A stretch of 64,000 nt of DNA from Bacillus halotolerans (GTDB taxonomy: Bacteria > Bacillota > Bacilli > Bacillales > Bacillaceae). The notes under the pieces are model-generated. The model was not told the DNA's origin and searched no databases. It saw nothing but the letters and a program-made list of their open reading frames with translations. Made by a program: the position numbers and the translations under genes. Positions within the stretch are counted from its first letter, which is position 1, and every line of letters begins with the position of its first letter. The stretch spans positions 62,001 to 126,000 of the forward strand of contig NZ_LPVF01000001.1 of the NCBI RefSeq assembly GCF_001517105.1, written 5' to 3'. Below are positions 18,257 through 27,316 of the stretch, piece by piece.

Positions 18257-19693
18257 TTATGATATTTGTTTGTTATGAGGATCAGCAGGCGTTTCTGAAA
18301 GCTCCCAGCATTCAATCCGCTCATGATCTTTTATGACATTTTTATAAAAAACGGGATCTTTGCCCGCTTTTTTCTGCCGGGTATAGTCCTTGAGAGCCGC
18401 AAAAACCACCTTCGACAATAAGAAAATGGCGATTAAGTTGACGACGACCATCAAGCCCATAAACAAATCGGCCAAATCCCATACAAGCTGCACCTTGGCT
18501 ACACAGCCAAACACGATCATTGCAAGCACGCCGATGCGGTAAACGAAGATCAGTTTTTTGCTTTTGTTCAAAAAGCCGATATTGGTTTCGCCGTAATAAT
18601 AGTTGCCGATCAAGGCACAGAATCCGAATAAGAGGATCAGGATGGCGAGAAAGCCTGATGCCCATGGTCCGATATGGGAGCTGAGAGAGGCTTGAGTTAA
18701 TGCGATTCCGCTCAGTCCCGGTGTATGATAGGCGTCTGAAAACAGGATGATAAAGGCCGTGCTTGTACAAATGACCAGCGTATCAGTAAGCACACCAAAT
18801 GCCTGGATCAGCCCTTGTTTTACAGGATGGCTTGTCGTCGCGGTGGCAGCGGCATTCGGTGCGCTTCCCATTCCCGCTTCGTTTGAAAAAATCCCCCGTC
18901 TGACACCCTGCATTAAAGCTGCTCCCAAAGCGCCGCCGGCCGCCTGGTCAAATCCAAACGCGTTTTTGACAATAAGCGCAAAAACGGCAGGCAGCTGGGT
19001 GATGTTTGTGAGAATCACGAAAAAAGCGACTCCAATATACAGGACAGCCAAAACAACAACAATATATTCAGCCAGTTTTGCGATGCGTTTGACTCCGCCA
19101 AAGATAATCGTTCCAAACACAGCAATTAAAATGAGTCCAAGTGTCAGGCGGTTTGTGCCGAACGCGTTTTCAAACGCGAGACTGACCGTATTTGATTGAA
19201 CCGAGTTAAAGACGATACCGAACGACAGCGTGATTAAAACGGCGAACAAGGCGCCCATCCATCTTTTGTTCAGCCCTTTTTCCATATAATAAGCAGGACC
19301 GCCGCGGAAGCCGTTTGCATCTTTCACCTTATAAATTTGAGCCAGTGTACTTTCGACAAAGCTTGACGCTGACCCGATAATGGCAATAATCCACATCCAG
19401 AAAATCGCACCGGGCCCGCCCAGCGCAATAGCAATGGCAATACCCGTAATGTTTCCGGTGCCGACACGGGCTGCCATGCTGATACAAAACGCTTGAAACG
19501 GAGAGATGCTGTTTTTCGAGCGGGATGCAGCGCCTTCCTTTAACACCCTGACCATTTCCTTCAGCATGCGAACCTGCAAAAATTTAAGCCTGAACGTAAA
19601 ATAGATTCCCAAAGAAAGAAGCAATACAATTAATAGCTTTGACCACAAAAAATCATTAGCGAAACCGACGATATGTTCCAGGAATTGCTGCAT
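18257..19693 (-). CDS. glnT: Glutamine transporter of the AGCS (sodium:alanine symporter) family
   Basis: GlnT imports glutamine, probably with sodium. The 478-residue protein has about 10-11 hydrophobic helices and AGCS signatures: FQAFCISMAARVGTGNITG, GGPGAIFWMWIIA, FRGGPAYYMEKG and FSNEAGMGSAPNAAA. It lies 21 bases downstream of glsA on the same strand, so transporter and glutaminase form an operon for glutamine use. Expression is controlled by the divergent GlnK-GlnL pair (family knowledge; a GlnL-type repeat is visible upstream of glsA). Confidence 0.92.
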   Translation of the reverse strand: MQQFLEHIVGFANDFLWSKLLIVLLLSLGIYFTFRLKFLQVRMLKEMVRVLKEGAASRSKNSISPFQAFCISMAARVGTGNITGIAIAIALGGPGAIFWMWIIAIIGSASSFVESTLAQIYKVKDANGFRGGPAYYMEKGLNKRWMGALFAVLITLSFGIVFNSVQSNTVSLAFENAFGTNRLTLGLILIAVFGTIIFGGVKRIAKLAEYIVVVLAVLYIGVAFFVILTNITQLPAVFALIVKNAFGFDQAAGGALGAALMQGVRRGIFSNEAGMGSAPNAAATATTSHPVKQGLIQAFGVLTDTLVICTSTAFIILFSDAYHTPGLSGIALTQASLSSHIGPWASGFLAILILLFGFCALIGNYYYGETNIGFLNKSKKLIFVYRIGVLAMIVFGCVAKVQLVWDLADLFMGLMVVVNLIAIFLLSKVVFAALKDYTRQKKAGKDPVFYKNVIKDHERIECWELSETPADPHNKQIS

Positions 19694-19714
19694 ACAATCA
19701 CCTCGTTTTTTATT

Positions 19715-20698
19715 TTAAAAAATGCTGAGTTCCCACTCCTGTGCGATGTGCTTCAGCAGCATGCCGCCAGTCAGGCTGTTGCCGTATTCATCAATGGCAG
19801 GCCCGTAAATGCCGATGCCGCATCCGTTTTGGAAAGGCTGCTCTCTTCTGGCGCTTGGGGGAACCGGCGCCATGATGCCGCCGGAGACACCGCTTTTGGC
19901 CGGTACCCCGACAAACGCCGCATATTTTCCGGAGGCGTTATACATGCCGCATGTCAGCATTAAAGCCTTGGCGAGCTTTGCCACATCCTTTGGAATCACC
20001 TGCTGGCGGTGAATCGGGTGATAACCGTCATGAGCAAGGATCAGGCCGATCAATGCAATGTCTTCTGTCGTGCCTTCCATGGCGCATTGCTTCAGGTAAA
20101 CCTCCAGCGTTTCTTCCACATCGGCTTCTAAAAAGTTTGTCTCTTTTAAGTAGTAGGCCAATGCTCTGTTGCGGTGGGCGGTTTCCCATTCAGACCGGAA
20201 AACTTCCTCATGTATTCTGGGACGTTTCCCTATTAAGGTTTCAATGACAGAGTACAGATACTCCAGCCTATCGCGGGCTGTTTCTCCCGGAAGAAGCGAG
20301 GCGATTGTAATGGCGCCCGCGTTAATCATAGGGTTAAACGGTTTTCCGGGCTTGTGCATTTCAAGACGGATGATTGAATTAAAGGCGTCACCTGTCGGCT
20401 CGACATCGACGCGGTCAAGCACATAGGGAATGCCGCGGCTCATGCACGCAGCGATAAAGCTGATGACTTTTGAAATGCTTTGCAGGGTAAAAGGGACGTT
20501 CCAATCGCCGGCATGTATCATTGCTCCATTAGGCTCCAATATACAAATGCCGAGCTGTGAGTCATTGACTTTTCCTAACGCGGGGATATAATTTGCGCTT
20601 TGTCCATTGGCGGCAAAGGGGCGGTAATGTTCTACCCATTCATACAGCTGTGACGCCAGATTCTTCTCTTCCGGGCGTTCTTTTATCAGTTCTTTCAT
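19715..20698 (-). CDS. glsA: Glutaminase 1
   Basis: The enzyme hydrolyses glutamine to glutamate and ammonia. The 327-residue protein has the beta-lactamase-like fold with the SxxK catalytic pair in LQSISKV (about residues 74-77), plus EPTGDAFNS, NPMINAGAI and a C-terminal SGGIMAPVP motif. The start at 20698 is preceded by AGGAGG; the longer frame to 20779 extends into the promoter. First gene of glsA-glnT. Confidence 0.93.
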   Translation of the reverse strand: MKELIKERPEEKNLASQLYEWVEHYRPFAANGQSANYIPALGKVNDSQLGICILEPNGAMIHAGDWNVPFTLQSISKVISFIAACMSRGIPYVLDRVDVEPTGDAFNSIIRLEMHKPGKPFNPMINAGAITIASLLPGETARDRLEYLYSVIETLIGKRPRIHEEVFRSEWETAHRNRALAYYLKETNFLEADVEETLEVYLKQCAMEGTTEDIALIGLILAHDGYHPIHRQQVIPKDVAKLAKALMLTCGMYNASGKYAAFVGVPAKSGVSGGIMAPVPPSARREQPFQNGCGIGIYGPAIDEYGNSLTGGMLLKHIAQEWELSIF

Positions 20699-20764
20699 CA
20701 AATTCCTCCTATCTGTTTTTGCTATTTGGGACTGAGGCGGAGTAGAATCGAAGACAGGTGAGGC

Positions 20765-20778
20765 GTTAAACGCTTTCA
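20765..20778 (-). promoter_or_regulatory. Weak cre-like site in the glsA leader
   Basis: GTTAAACGCTTTCA matches the cre consensus at 12 of 14 positions and lies between the likely glsA promoter and its start. Functional use is uncertain. Confidence 0.3.
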
Positions 20779-20826
20779 TGAATGCGGAAAGGTATCATAA
20801 CTGTATAATTGAGACTACAGAATCAT

Positions 20827-20842
20827 ACAAAATACGACAAAA
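20827..20842 (-). promoter_or_regulatory. GlnL binding repeat for the glsA-glnT promoter
   Basis: On the minus strand the sequence reads TTTTGT, four bases, TTTTGT. This is exactly the direct repeat described for GlnL (YcbB) at this promoter in B. subtilis. It lies in the divergent glsA/glnK region. Confidence 0.75.
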
Positions 20843-20942
20843 ATTTTTTGAAAATAAGCCGTTGGTTTTATAAAAAGCTTACATACTGGGTCGAAAGAAA
20901 TTTGCAGGTTTTTTGTCCTTTCCTCAAAATAAAAATGAGGAT

Positions 20943-22232
20943 GTGATCATAATCAAACTGGAACGTTTTTTTGAGAAAGACGCATATATAATGGCGCTCA
21001 TGCTCGTTACTGTGCCGCTTGCAGGCGAACTGAAATTTTATCCCCTCAATGAAGAGTTCCGAATCAGCTTCGGCGCGCCGGCTTTTTTCTTTTTCTTAGT
21101 GCTGCTGCGGCATGTGTCCGCTGTATTGCCGGGGTTTTTGACTGGAACATCGGTTTTCGTATTTCGTGTTTTATTGGAATTAAGGGACGGAAGACACGCA
21201 GGGCTGATTCCAATCCTGTATGATCAAGCGTCCGGTTTTTTCTTTTACATGACGTTTGCATGTCTGTTTTATGTGTTGCGGGCGAACCGCTATCGTGATC
21301 GGCCGGTAATGCTCGGTTTTTATGGATTTATGATTGAAATTGCTTCCGATAGCGTCGAGCTGGCCGTTCAGTTTCTTCTTTTTCATACGGTGGTGACGCC
21401 TGAGAAAATAACGGATATCGCGGTTGTTGCGATTTCTCATACATTTATTGTCATCAGCTTTTTTAACGTGCTCAAGCTGTATGAAACACAGTCCAGAGAA
21501 AAGCAGACAAGGCGGCAAAATGAGCACATGCTGATGATTGTGTCGAATTTATATGAAGAAACAGTGCATTTAAAAAAGACGCTGAAAACAACAGAGCACG
21601 TGACAAACGAATCCTATCAGCTCTACCGGGAAGTGAAGGGCAAGGACGATCAGCTCGGAGGCAGGATTCTAAGGCTGGCAGGGGAAATTCATGAAGTGAA
21701 AAAGGACAACCAGAGGATATATGCCGGGCTTTCGAAACTGATTTCCAATGAAAGTTTTAAAGATTATATGAATGCCTCGGACCTTTTCCGGCTTGTCATT
21801 CGAATGAATGAAAAGTACGCTGAATCATTGGGCAAACAGATCAATTTTCATTGTTCAATAGAGGGCGAGCATGACGATTATCATGTATTTATTGTTCTTT
21901 CTATCATTAATAATTTGACGGCAAACGCGGTGGAGGCGATGGGGGATGAGGGAACGGTCAGCCTGAGGCTCCGTAAGCCAGATGAGAGTATGATAGAATT
22001 TCAGGTGGAAGACAATGGCCCCGGCATTTCGGAGAAAATCGGAGATATTGTGTTTGATCCGGGCTTTACCTCAACGTATGACGAGTTTGGCACGCCCTCA
22101 ACCGGAATTGGTCTTTCCTACGTCAAGGAAATCGTGACAGAGCTTGAGGGAGACATCAAGTTTCACAACCAGCAGCAAGGAGTGGTCTTTACCATCGGGC
22201 TGCCTGCCAGACATTTGATTCAGAAAGGATGA
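20943..22232 (+). CDS. glnK: Sensor histidine kinase GlnK (YcbA)
   Basis: GlnK senses glutamine and phosphorylates GlnL to switch on glsA-glnT. The N-terminal ~200 residues contain about six hydrophobic segments, followed by a coiled-coil-like helix (SREKQTRRQNEHML), a His-containing region (LAGEIHEVKKDNQ) and a C-terminal HATPase_c domain with N box NNLTANAVEAMGD, G1 box VEDNGPGISE and G2 box GTPSTGIGLSYVK. The start is uncertain: GTG 20943 is close to a GAGG, TTG 20913 and ATG 20991 are alternatives; the GTG version is 429 residues. The glnL start overlaps its end region, so the two are coupled. Confidence 0.88.
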   Translation: MIIIKLERFFEKDAYIMALMLVTVPLAGELKFYPLNEEFRISFGAPAFFFFLVLLRHVSAVLPGFLTGTSVFVFRVLLELRDGRHAGLIPILYDQASGFFFYMTFACLFYVLRANRYRDRPVMLGFYGFMIEIASDSVELAVQFLLFHTVVTPEKITDIAVVAISHTFIVISFFNVLKLYETQSREKQTRRQNEHMLMIVSNLYEETVHLKKTLKTTEHVTNESYQLYREVKGKDDQLGGRILRLAGEIHEVKKDNQRIYAGLSKLISNESFKDYMNASDLFRLVIRMNEKYAESLGKQINFHCSIEGEHDDYHVFIVLSIINNLTANAVEAMGDEGTVSLRLRKPDESMIEFQVEDNGPGISEKIGDIVFDPGFTSTYDEFGTPSTGIGLSYVKEIVTELEGDIKFHNQQQGVVFTIGLPARHLIQKG

Positions 22233-22241
22233 ACGGATAAT

Positions 22242-23186
22242 ATGCGTTTTTTTATCGCTGATGATGACCGCGCGGTGCGGTCGATTTTAAGGCAGATCAT
22301 AGAAGATGAGGACCTTGGAGAGGCTGCGGGTGAAGCGGAAGACGGAAGCCAAGTGGAGGGGCATATTTTGCAATTTAAGCAGATTGATATTTTGTTAATC
22401 GATTTATTAATGCCCGGGCGGGACGGAATTGAGACCATACGCCGGATCAAGGACTCTTATTCCGGGAAAATCGTTATGATTTCACAAGTGGAAGCTAAAG
22501 AAATGGTCGGAGAAGCGTATTCTCTCGGCATTGAATATTTTATTCATAAACCAATTAACCGTATTGAAATTGTGACTGTTCTGCAAAAGGTGAAGGAACG
22601 AATCGAGCTTGAAAACTCGATCGGAGATATCCAAAACTCTTTAAGCCGGCTGGTCAGCCGAACCGAACGGAAAGCACGGTCTCAGTATAAAAATGCCAAC
22701 AGCTTAAAAGAAGCGGGAACATTTTTGCTATCCGAGCTCGGCATGATGGGGGAAGGCGGCGCTCATGATATGATGGCGGTCCTTCAGTATTTAACTGAGC
22801 ATGAACAATCTGAGCCTTACGAAAAAAATATCCCTTCTTTAAAACAAATCTTCACACAAGTAGCGGAACGAAAGCTTGGAGCTGCGGCATCACAAACTGA
22901 AATCAACCGCGAAATGAAAGCCTCGGAACAGCGAATCCGCAGAGCCATTATTCATTCGCTTGACCATTTTGCCTCATTGGGCACAACTGATTTTTCGAAT
23001 CCTAAATTCGAAACCTACGCATCAAAATTCTTTGATTTTCCGGTCGTCAGCCAAAAAATGAAAGAAATTCAATCCAAAGAGGCAAAACCCCTCGCACCTG
23101 CCAGAGTGAATATGAAAAAATTTATCCACGTATTTTTTTTGGAAGCAAAGCTTTTGAACGAAACGATGAAAGAAAGAAGTATGTGA
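22242..23186 (+). CDS. glnL: Response regulator GlnL (YcbB)
   Basis: GlnL activates glsA-glnT in response to glutamine. The 314-residue protein has a receiver domain at residues 1-120 (FIADDDRAVR with the acidic pocket, phospho-Asp in ILLIDLLMPGRDG, and Lys in FIHKPINR) and a C-terminal YcbB-type DNA-binding domain of ~190 residues, unlike the common OmpR or NarL outputs. The ribosome site AGAAAGGATG overlaps the glnK stop. A T8 homopolymer at 23133-23140 is in frame here, useful when judging the homopolymer breaks elsewhere in the window. A terminator follows directly. Confidence 0.92.
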   Translation: MRFFIADDDRAVRSILRQIIEDEDLGEAAGEAEDGSQVEGHILQFKQIDILLIDLLMPGRDGIETIRRIKDSYSGKIVMISQVEAKEMVGEAYSLGIEYFIHKPINRIEIVTVLQKVKERIELENSIGDIQNSLSRLVSRTERKARSQYKNANSLKEAGTFLLSELGMMGEGGAHDMMAVLQYLTEHEQSEPYEKNIPSLKQIFTQVAERKLGAAASQTEINREMKASEQRIRRAIIHSLDHFASLGTTDFSNPKFETYASKFFDFPVVSQKMKEIQSKEAKPLAPARVNMKKFIHVFFLEAKLLNETMKERSM

Positions 23187-23220
23187 AAAAACAGCCGGCT
23201 AGCAGCGGCTGTTTTTTTTA
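23186..23220 (+). terminator. glnK-glnL terminator
   Basis: AAAACAGCC pairs with GGCTGTTTT, followed by further T. Confidence 0.8.
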
Positions 23221-23274
23221 TGCGGAAAAACGGAGGCTATCAGCGTTTTTATGAAAAGTCTGAAAATAAAGTTA

Positions 23275-23302
23275 TTGACTTATTGTTTATTTGTCTTACA
23301 AT
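23275..23302 (+). promoter_or_regulatory. SigA promoter of the kdgD-ycbD-gudP-gudD operon with overlapping operator
   Basis: TTGACT (23275-23280), 16 bp, TACAAT (23297-23302). The palindrome TTGTCTTACAA (23291-23301) overlaps the -10 box and fits the FadR-subfamily TTGTNNNACAA pattern; an identical sequence lies on the ycbG promoter, so it is the probable YcbG operator. Confidence 0.65.
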
Positions 23303-23333
23303 TAAACAAAAAGATAAGTTGAAAGGAGAGGAT

Positions 23334-23426
23334 ATGCAACCACATTATTTTAAAGCGCTTTCAAATGAGCTGTTTACACAAATGACAGGAGGTTTTGTAC
23401 ATGAGCCATATAAGAAAAGCACCTGA
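23334..23426 (+). CDS. Possible 30-codon leader ORF overlapping kdgD
   Basis: ATG 23334 follows a strong AAAGGAGAGGAT ribosome site and reads 30 codons (starting MQPHYFKALSNE), ending at TGA 23424-23426, 26 bases inside kdgD in another frame. Its ribosome site is as good as that of kdgD itself (ACAGGAGG). A cre-like sequence lies within it (23350-23363). It may couple or temper kdgD translation, or be a chance frame; there is no homology that I recognise. Confidence 0.35.
   Translation: MQPHYFKALSNELFTQMTGGFVHEPYKKST
23350..23363 (+). promoter_or_regulatory. cre-like site downstream of the kdgD promoter
   Basis: TTAAAGCGCTTTCA has one mismatch to the CcpA consensus. It is about 48 bases past the -10 box, where CcpA would act as a roadblock. 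Confidence 0.55.
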
Positions 23427-24327
23427 AGGGATTTTAGGTTTTCCGGTTGCGCCTTTTAATACACAAGGAAAGCTGGAGGAAGAAGCTCTGTTTCAAAATA
23501 TCGAGTTTTTGCTCGAAGAAGGCTTGGAAGCGATTTTCATCGCCTGCGGGTCAGGGGAATTTCAGTCCCTTAGCCAGAAAGAATACGAAAACATGGTCGA
23601 AGTCGCAGTTTCGGCTGCGGGAGGAAAGGTCCCGGTCTATACGGGAGTGGGCGGCAACCTCAGCACCGCGCTTGATTGGGCGCGTATATCGGAGAAAAAA
23701 GGCGCTGACGGCTATTTGATCCTTCCTCCGTATTTGGTGCATGGCGAACAGGAGGGGCTGTATCAGTACGCCAAAACGATTATTGAAAGCACAGACTTGA
23801 ATGCCATTTTATATCAGCGCGACAACGCCGTATTTTCTCTTGAACAGATCAAACGGCTGACGGAGCTTGAACAGCTTGTTGGTGTGAAAGACGGGGTGGG
23901 GAACATGGATTTGAATATCAACCTCGCCTATACAATCGGTGACCGCTTGGGATGGCTTAACGGAATGCCGATGGCTGAAGTGACGATGCCGTCCTACCTG
24001 CCAATCGGTTTTCACTCTTATTCTTCAGCCATTTCGAATTATATTCCGCATATTTCCCGGATGTTCTATGAAGCTTTGAAAAACGGAAACAACGATGCGG
24101 TGAAGGAACTCTATCAGCATGTCATTCTGCCGATCAACGATATCCGGAAGCAGCGGAAAGGGTATGCGGTGTCCTTGATCAAAGCCGGCATGGAGATTAT
24201 GGGGATGAATGTGAGAAATACAGCCAGACCGCCTGTCGGACCGGTTGAAAAAGAACACTATCAGCAATTGGAAGCCATTTTGAAGCAAGCGGCGGATCGA
24301 TTCCCGAAGAAGGCCGCGACGGTTTGA
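23401..24327 (+). CDS. kdgD: 5-dehydro-4-deoxyglucarate dehydratase
   Basis: KdgD dehydrates and decarboxylates 5-keto-4-deoxyglucarate to 2,5-dioxopentanoate (alpha-ketoglutarate semialdehyde). The 308-residue TIM-barrel protein is of the dihydrodipicolinate synthase/NAL family: GSGEFQSLS near residue 50, YQRDNA in the YxR region, and the Schiff-base Lys in [10 protein letters not shown]. Start ATG 23401 follows ACAGGAGG. It is the first enzyme gene of the glucarate/galactarate operon. The product is the substrate of the next gene's enzyme. Confidence 0.93.
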   Translation: MSHIRKAPEGILGFPVAPFNTQGKLEEEALFQNIEFLLEEGLEAIFIACGSGEFQSLSQKEYENMVEVAVSAAGGKVPVYTGVGGNLSTALDWARISEKKGADGYLILPPYLVHGEQEGLYQYAKTIIESTDLNAILYQRDNAVFSLEQIKRLTELEQLVGVKDGVGNMDLNINLAYTIGDRLGWLNGMPMAEVTMPSYLPIGFHSYSSAISNYIPHISRMFYEALKNGNNDAVKELYQHVILPINDIRKQRKGYAVSLIKAGMEIMGMNVRNTARPPVGPVEKEHYQQLEAILKQAADRFPKKAATV

Positions 24328-24359
24328 CAAACATAAAAAGCATGAAAGGGGCAATGGGC

Positions 24360-25826
24360 ATGTCTGTAATCACGGAAAAAAACACATATCTCAATTTTAT
24401 TAATGGAGAGTGGGTCAAAGCTCAATCAGGCGATATGATCAAGTCGGAAAATCCTGCGGATGTGAACGACATCGTCGGCTATGTGCAGAGTTCAACGGCT
24501 GATGATGTGGACCGGGCCGTCGCCGCCGCTCATGAGGCAAAAACGGGATGGAGAAAGCTGACGGGTGCAGAACGGGGCCAATTGCTGTACAAAACAGCTG
24601 ATATCATGGAACAGCGCTTAGAGGACATCGCCGCATGTGCGACGCGTGAAATGGGAAAAACCCTGCCGGAAGCAAAAGGAGAAACCGCTCGCGGCATTGC
24701 GATTCTTCGCTATTACGCCGGTGAGGGCATGCGCAAAACAGGCGATGTTATCCCGTCTACTGACAAAGACGCACTGATGTTTACCACCCGTGTCCCGCTC
24801 GGCGTCGTCGGTGTGATTTCGCCGTGGAACTTCCCGGTAGCGATCCCGATTTGGAAAATGGCGCCGGCACTGGTGTACGGCAATACTGTTGTCATCAAAC
24901 CCGCAACAGAAACTGCCGTTACATGTGCGAAGATCATCGCTTGTTTTGAAGAAGCGGGACTTCCGGCGGGAGTCATCAATTTGGTGACTGGCCAAGGGTC
25001 AGTTGTCGGCCAAGGTATTGCCGAACATGACGGGGTCAATGCCATTACGTTCACGGGTTCGAATCAGGTCGGGAAAATCATCGGGCAGGCCGCTTTAGCG
25101 AGAGGCGCCAAATATCAGCTTGAAATGGGCGGGAAAAACCCGGTGATCGTAGCGGACGATGCTGATCTTGAAGCGGCAGCTGAAGCTGTGGTGACAGGCG
25201 CTTTCCGTTCAACGGGCCAGAAGTGCACCGCAACAAGCCGTGTCATTGTCCAAGGCGGAATTTACGACCGCTTTAAAGAAAAACTGCTGCAGCGCACAAA
25301 GGAGATCACGATCGGAGACAGCTTGAACGAAAACGTTTGGATGGGACCGATCGCAAGCAAAAATCAGCTTGATAACTGTCTATCGTATATTGAAAAAGGC
25401 AAGCAGGAAGGCGCTTCTCTTTTGATCGGAGGAGAAAAGCTGGAGGATGGAAAGTATCAAAACGGATATTATGTGCAGCCTGCCATTTTTGACAACGTGA
25501 CATCTGACATGACGATTGCCCAGGAGGAAATTTTCGGACCGGTCATCGCTCTGTTAAAGGTGGACACGATGGAGGAGGCTTTAGACATCGCCAATGATGT
25601 GAAGTTCGGATTAAGTGCATCTATTTTTACGCAAAACATCGGCCGTATGCTTTCATTCGTTGATGAGATTGAAGCCGGGCTTGTCAGGGTCAACGCGGAA
25701 AGCGCAGGGGTTGAGCTTCAGGCGCCATTTGGCGGCATGAAGCAATCAAGCTCCCACTCCCGCGAACAGGGTGAGGCCGCGAAGGACTTCTTCACGGCGA
25801 TCAAAACCGTATTTGTGAAGCAGTAA
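24360..25826 (+). CDS. ycbD: Alpha-ketoglutarate semialdehyde dehydrogenase
   Basis: The enzyme oxidises 2,5-dioxopentanoate to 2-oxoglutarate with NAD(P), finishing hexarate breakdown into the TCA cycle. The 488-residue protein shows the ALDH motifs: [19 protein letters not shown], catalytic Glu in LEMGGKNPV and catalytic Cys in [11 protein letters not shown]. Start ATG 24360 follows AAAGGGGCA. It is 32 bases after kdgD in the same operon. Confidence 0.93.
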   Translation: MSVITEKNTYLNFINGEWVKAQSGDMIKSENPADVNDIVGYVQSSTADDVDRAVAAAHEAKTGWRKLTGAERGQLLYKTADIMEQRLEDIAACATREMGKTLPEAKGETARGIAILRYYAGEGMRKTGDVIPSTDKDALMFTTRVPLGVVGVISPWNFPVAIPIWKMAPALVYGNTVVIKPATETAVTCAKIIACFEEAGLPAGVINLVTGQGSVVGQGIAEHDGVNAITFTGSNQVGKIIGQAALARGAKYQLEMGGKNPVIVADDADLEAAAEAVVTGAFRSTGQKCTATSRVIVQGGIYDRFKEKLLQRTKEITIGDSLNENVWMGPIASKNQLDNCLSYIEKGKQEGASLLIGGEKLEDGKYQNGYYVQPAIFDNVTSDMTIAQEEIFGPVIALLKVDTMEEALDIANDVKFGLSASIFTQNIGRMLSFVDEIEAGLVRVNAESAGVELQAPFGGMKQSSSHSREQGEAAKDFFTAIKTVFVKQ

Positions 25827-25912
25827 AGGTGCTGGAAAGAGGCGTTTGTCTCTTTCCAAGCCTTATCACCAGCCAGCATATGATTCTCTACTTTGACAAA
25901 GGAGAAGATATT

Positions 25913-27280
25913 ATGAAAAAAGACCATGCGAATGTTTCGCCGGCGGGCAAAAAAACCTCTGTACGCTGGTTCATCGTATTTATGCTGTTTCTTGTGACGT
26001 CTATTAACTACGCAGATCGCGCAACGCTTTCGATTACGGGTGATTCCGTCCAGCATGACCTTGGACTGGATTCGGTTGCCATGGGGTATGTGTTTTCTGC
26101 ATTTGGCTGGGCTTATGTCATCGGACAGCTTCCCGGAGGCTGGCTGCTGGATCGATTTGGCTCAAAAACGGTTATTGCGTTAAGCATCTTTTTCTGGTCA
26201 TTTTTTACGCTGCTGCAAGGGGCGATTGGATTTTTTACCGCTGGCACAGCGATTATCCTGCTGTTTACGCTGCGCTTTTTAGTCGGGCTTTCTGAGGCGC
26301 CTTCATTTCCCGGAAACGGCAGAGTGGTTGCTTCCTGGTTCCCGAGCTCCGAACGCGGTACAGCTTCAGCCTTTTTTAACTCAGCTCAATACTTCGCAAT
26401 CGTCATTTTTTCTCCTTTAATGGGCTGGCTCACCCACTCTTTTGGCTGGCATTCCGTCTTCGTGGTGATGGGGGCCGCGGGAATCCTACTGGCTTTTATC
26501 TGGTTAAAAACGGTATATGAACCGAAAAAACATCCGAAGGTCAACAAAGCCGAGCTTGCGTACATTGAAGAAGGCGGCGGGCTGATTTCAATGGATGACA
26601 GTCAAAGCAAGCAGGAAAAAGAATCAAAATGGCCGTATATCAAACAGTTATTAACCAACCGCATGCTGATTGGCGTGTACATCGCGCAATACTGCATTAC
26701 GACTCTCACCTATTTCTTTCTCACATGGTTTCCGGTATATTTGGTTCAGGCCCGCGGAATGTCCATTCTTGAAGCGGGATTTGTGGCTTCCCTCCCGGCG
26801 CTGTGCGGATTTGCGGGCGGCGTGCTTGGAGGCATCGTATCTGATTTTTTACTGAAAAAAGGCCGTTCTCTCACCTTTGCGAGAAAAGGACCGATCATTG
26901 TCGGCATGCTGCTGTCTTGCAGCATGATTATCTGCAACTATACAGATTCAGCGTGGCTCGTCGTTGTAATCATGTCACTCGCGTTCTTCGGAAAAGGATT
27001 TGGCGCCTTGGGCTGGGCTGTCGTGTCGGACACGTCGCCAAAAGAGTGTGCGGGATTAAGCGGCGGTTTGTTCAACACATTCGGAAACATCGCCTCGATT
27101 ACGACTCCGATTATGATCGGCTACATCGTGAATGCCACAGGATCTTTTAATGGCGCGCTCGTTTTTGTCGGCGCTAATGCGATTGCAGCAGTCCTCAGCT
27201 ATTTGCTGCTGGTCGGACCGATCAAACGGGTCGTATTAAAGAAACAAGAGAAAGACCCCGATCAATCACTGCCTGTCTAA
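25913..27280 (+). CDS. gudP: Glucarate/galactarate transporter (MFS, anion:cation symporter family)
   Basis: GudP imports hexarates. The 455-residue protein has 12 hydrophobic helices, with the family motif SINYADRATLSI in helix 1, GWAYVIGQLPGGWLLDRFG between helices 2 and 3, and a central cytoplasmic loop near residue 220. It resembles D-glucarate/galactarate permeases of the ACS family. Start ATG 25913 follows AAAGGAGAAG with good spacing; the longer frame to 25829 extends into the spacer after ycbD. Confidence 0.92.
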   Translation: MKKDHANVSPAGKKTSVRWFIVFMLFLVTSINYADRATLSITGDSVQHDLGLDSVAMGYVFSAFGWAYVIGQLPGGWLLDRFGSKTVIALSIFFWSFFTLLQGAIGFFTAGTAIILLFTLRFLVGLSEAPSFPGNGRVVASWFPSSERGTASAFFNSAQYFAIVIFSPLMGWLTHSFGWHSVFVVMGAAGILLAFIWLKTVYEPKKHPKVNKAELAYIEEGGGLISMDDSQSKQEKESKWPYIKQLLTNRMLIGVYIAQYCITTLTYFFLTWFPVYLVQARGMSILEAGFVASLPALCGFAGGVLGGIVSDFLLKKGRSLTFARKGPIIVGMLLSCSMIICNYTDSAWLVVVIMSLAFFGKGFGALGWAVVSDTSPKECAGLSGGLFNTFGNIASITTPIMIGYIVNATGSFNGALVFVGANAIAAVLSYLLLVGPIKRVVLKKQEKDPDQSLPV

Positions 27281-27286
27281 TATTTA

Positions 27287-27300
27287 TGAAAGCGCTTTAT
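27287..27300 (+). promoter_or_regulatory. cre-like sequence between gudP and gudD
   Basis: TGAAAGCGCTTTAT matches the cre consensus at 12 of 14 positions. It lies inside the operon, so it could be an internal roadblock or chance. Confidence 0.35.
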
Positions 27301-27316
27301 CAAAGGAGGATGACAG

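Noticed and set aside
27287-27300. cre-like sequence as a promoter element of gudD
   Set aside because: No promoter is visible next to it, so it is kept only as a possible internal roadblock and not as evidence for a separate gudD transcript.
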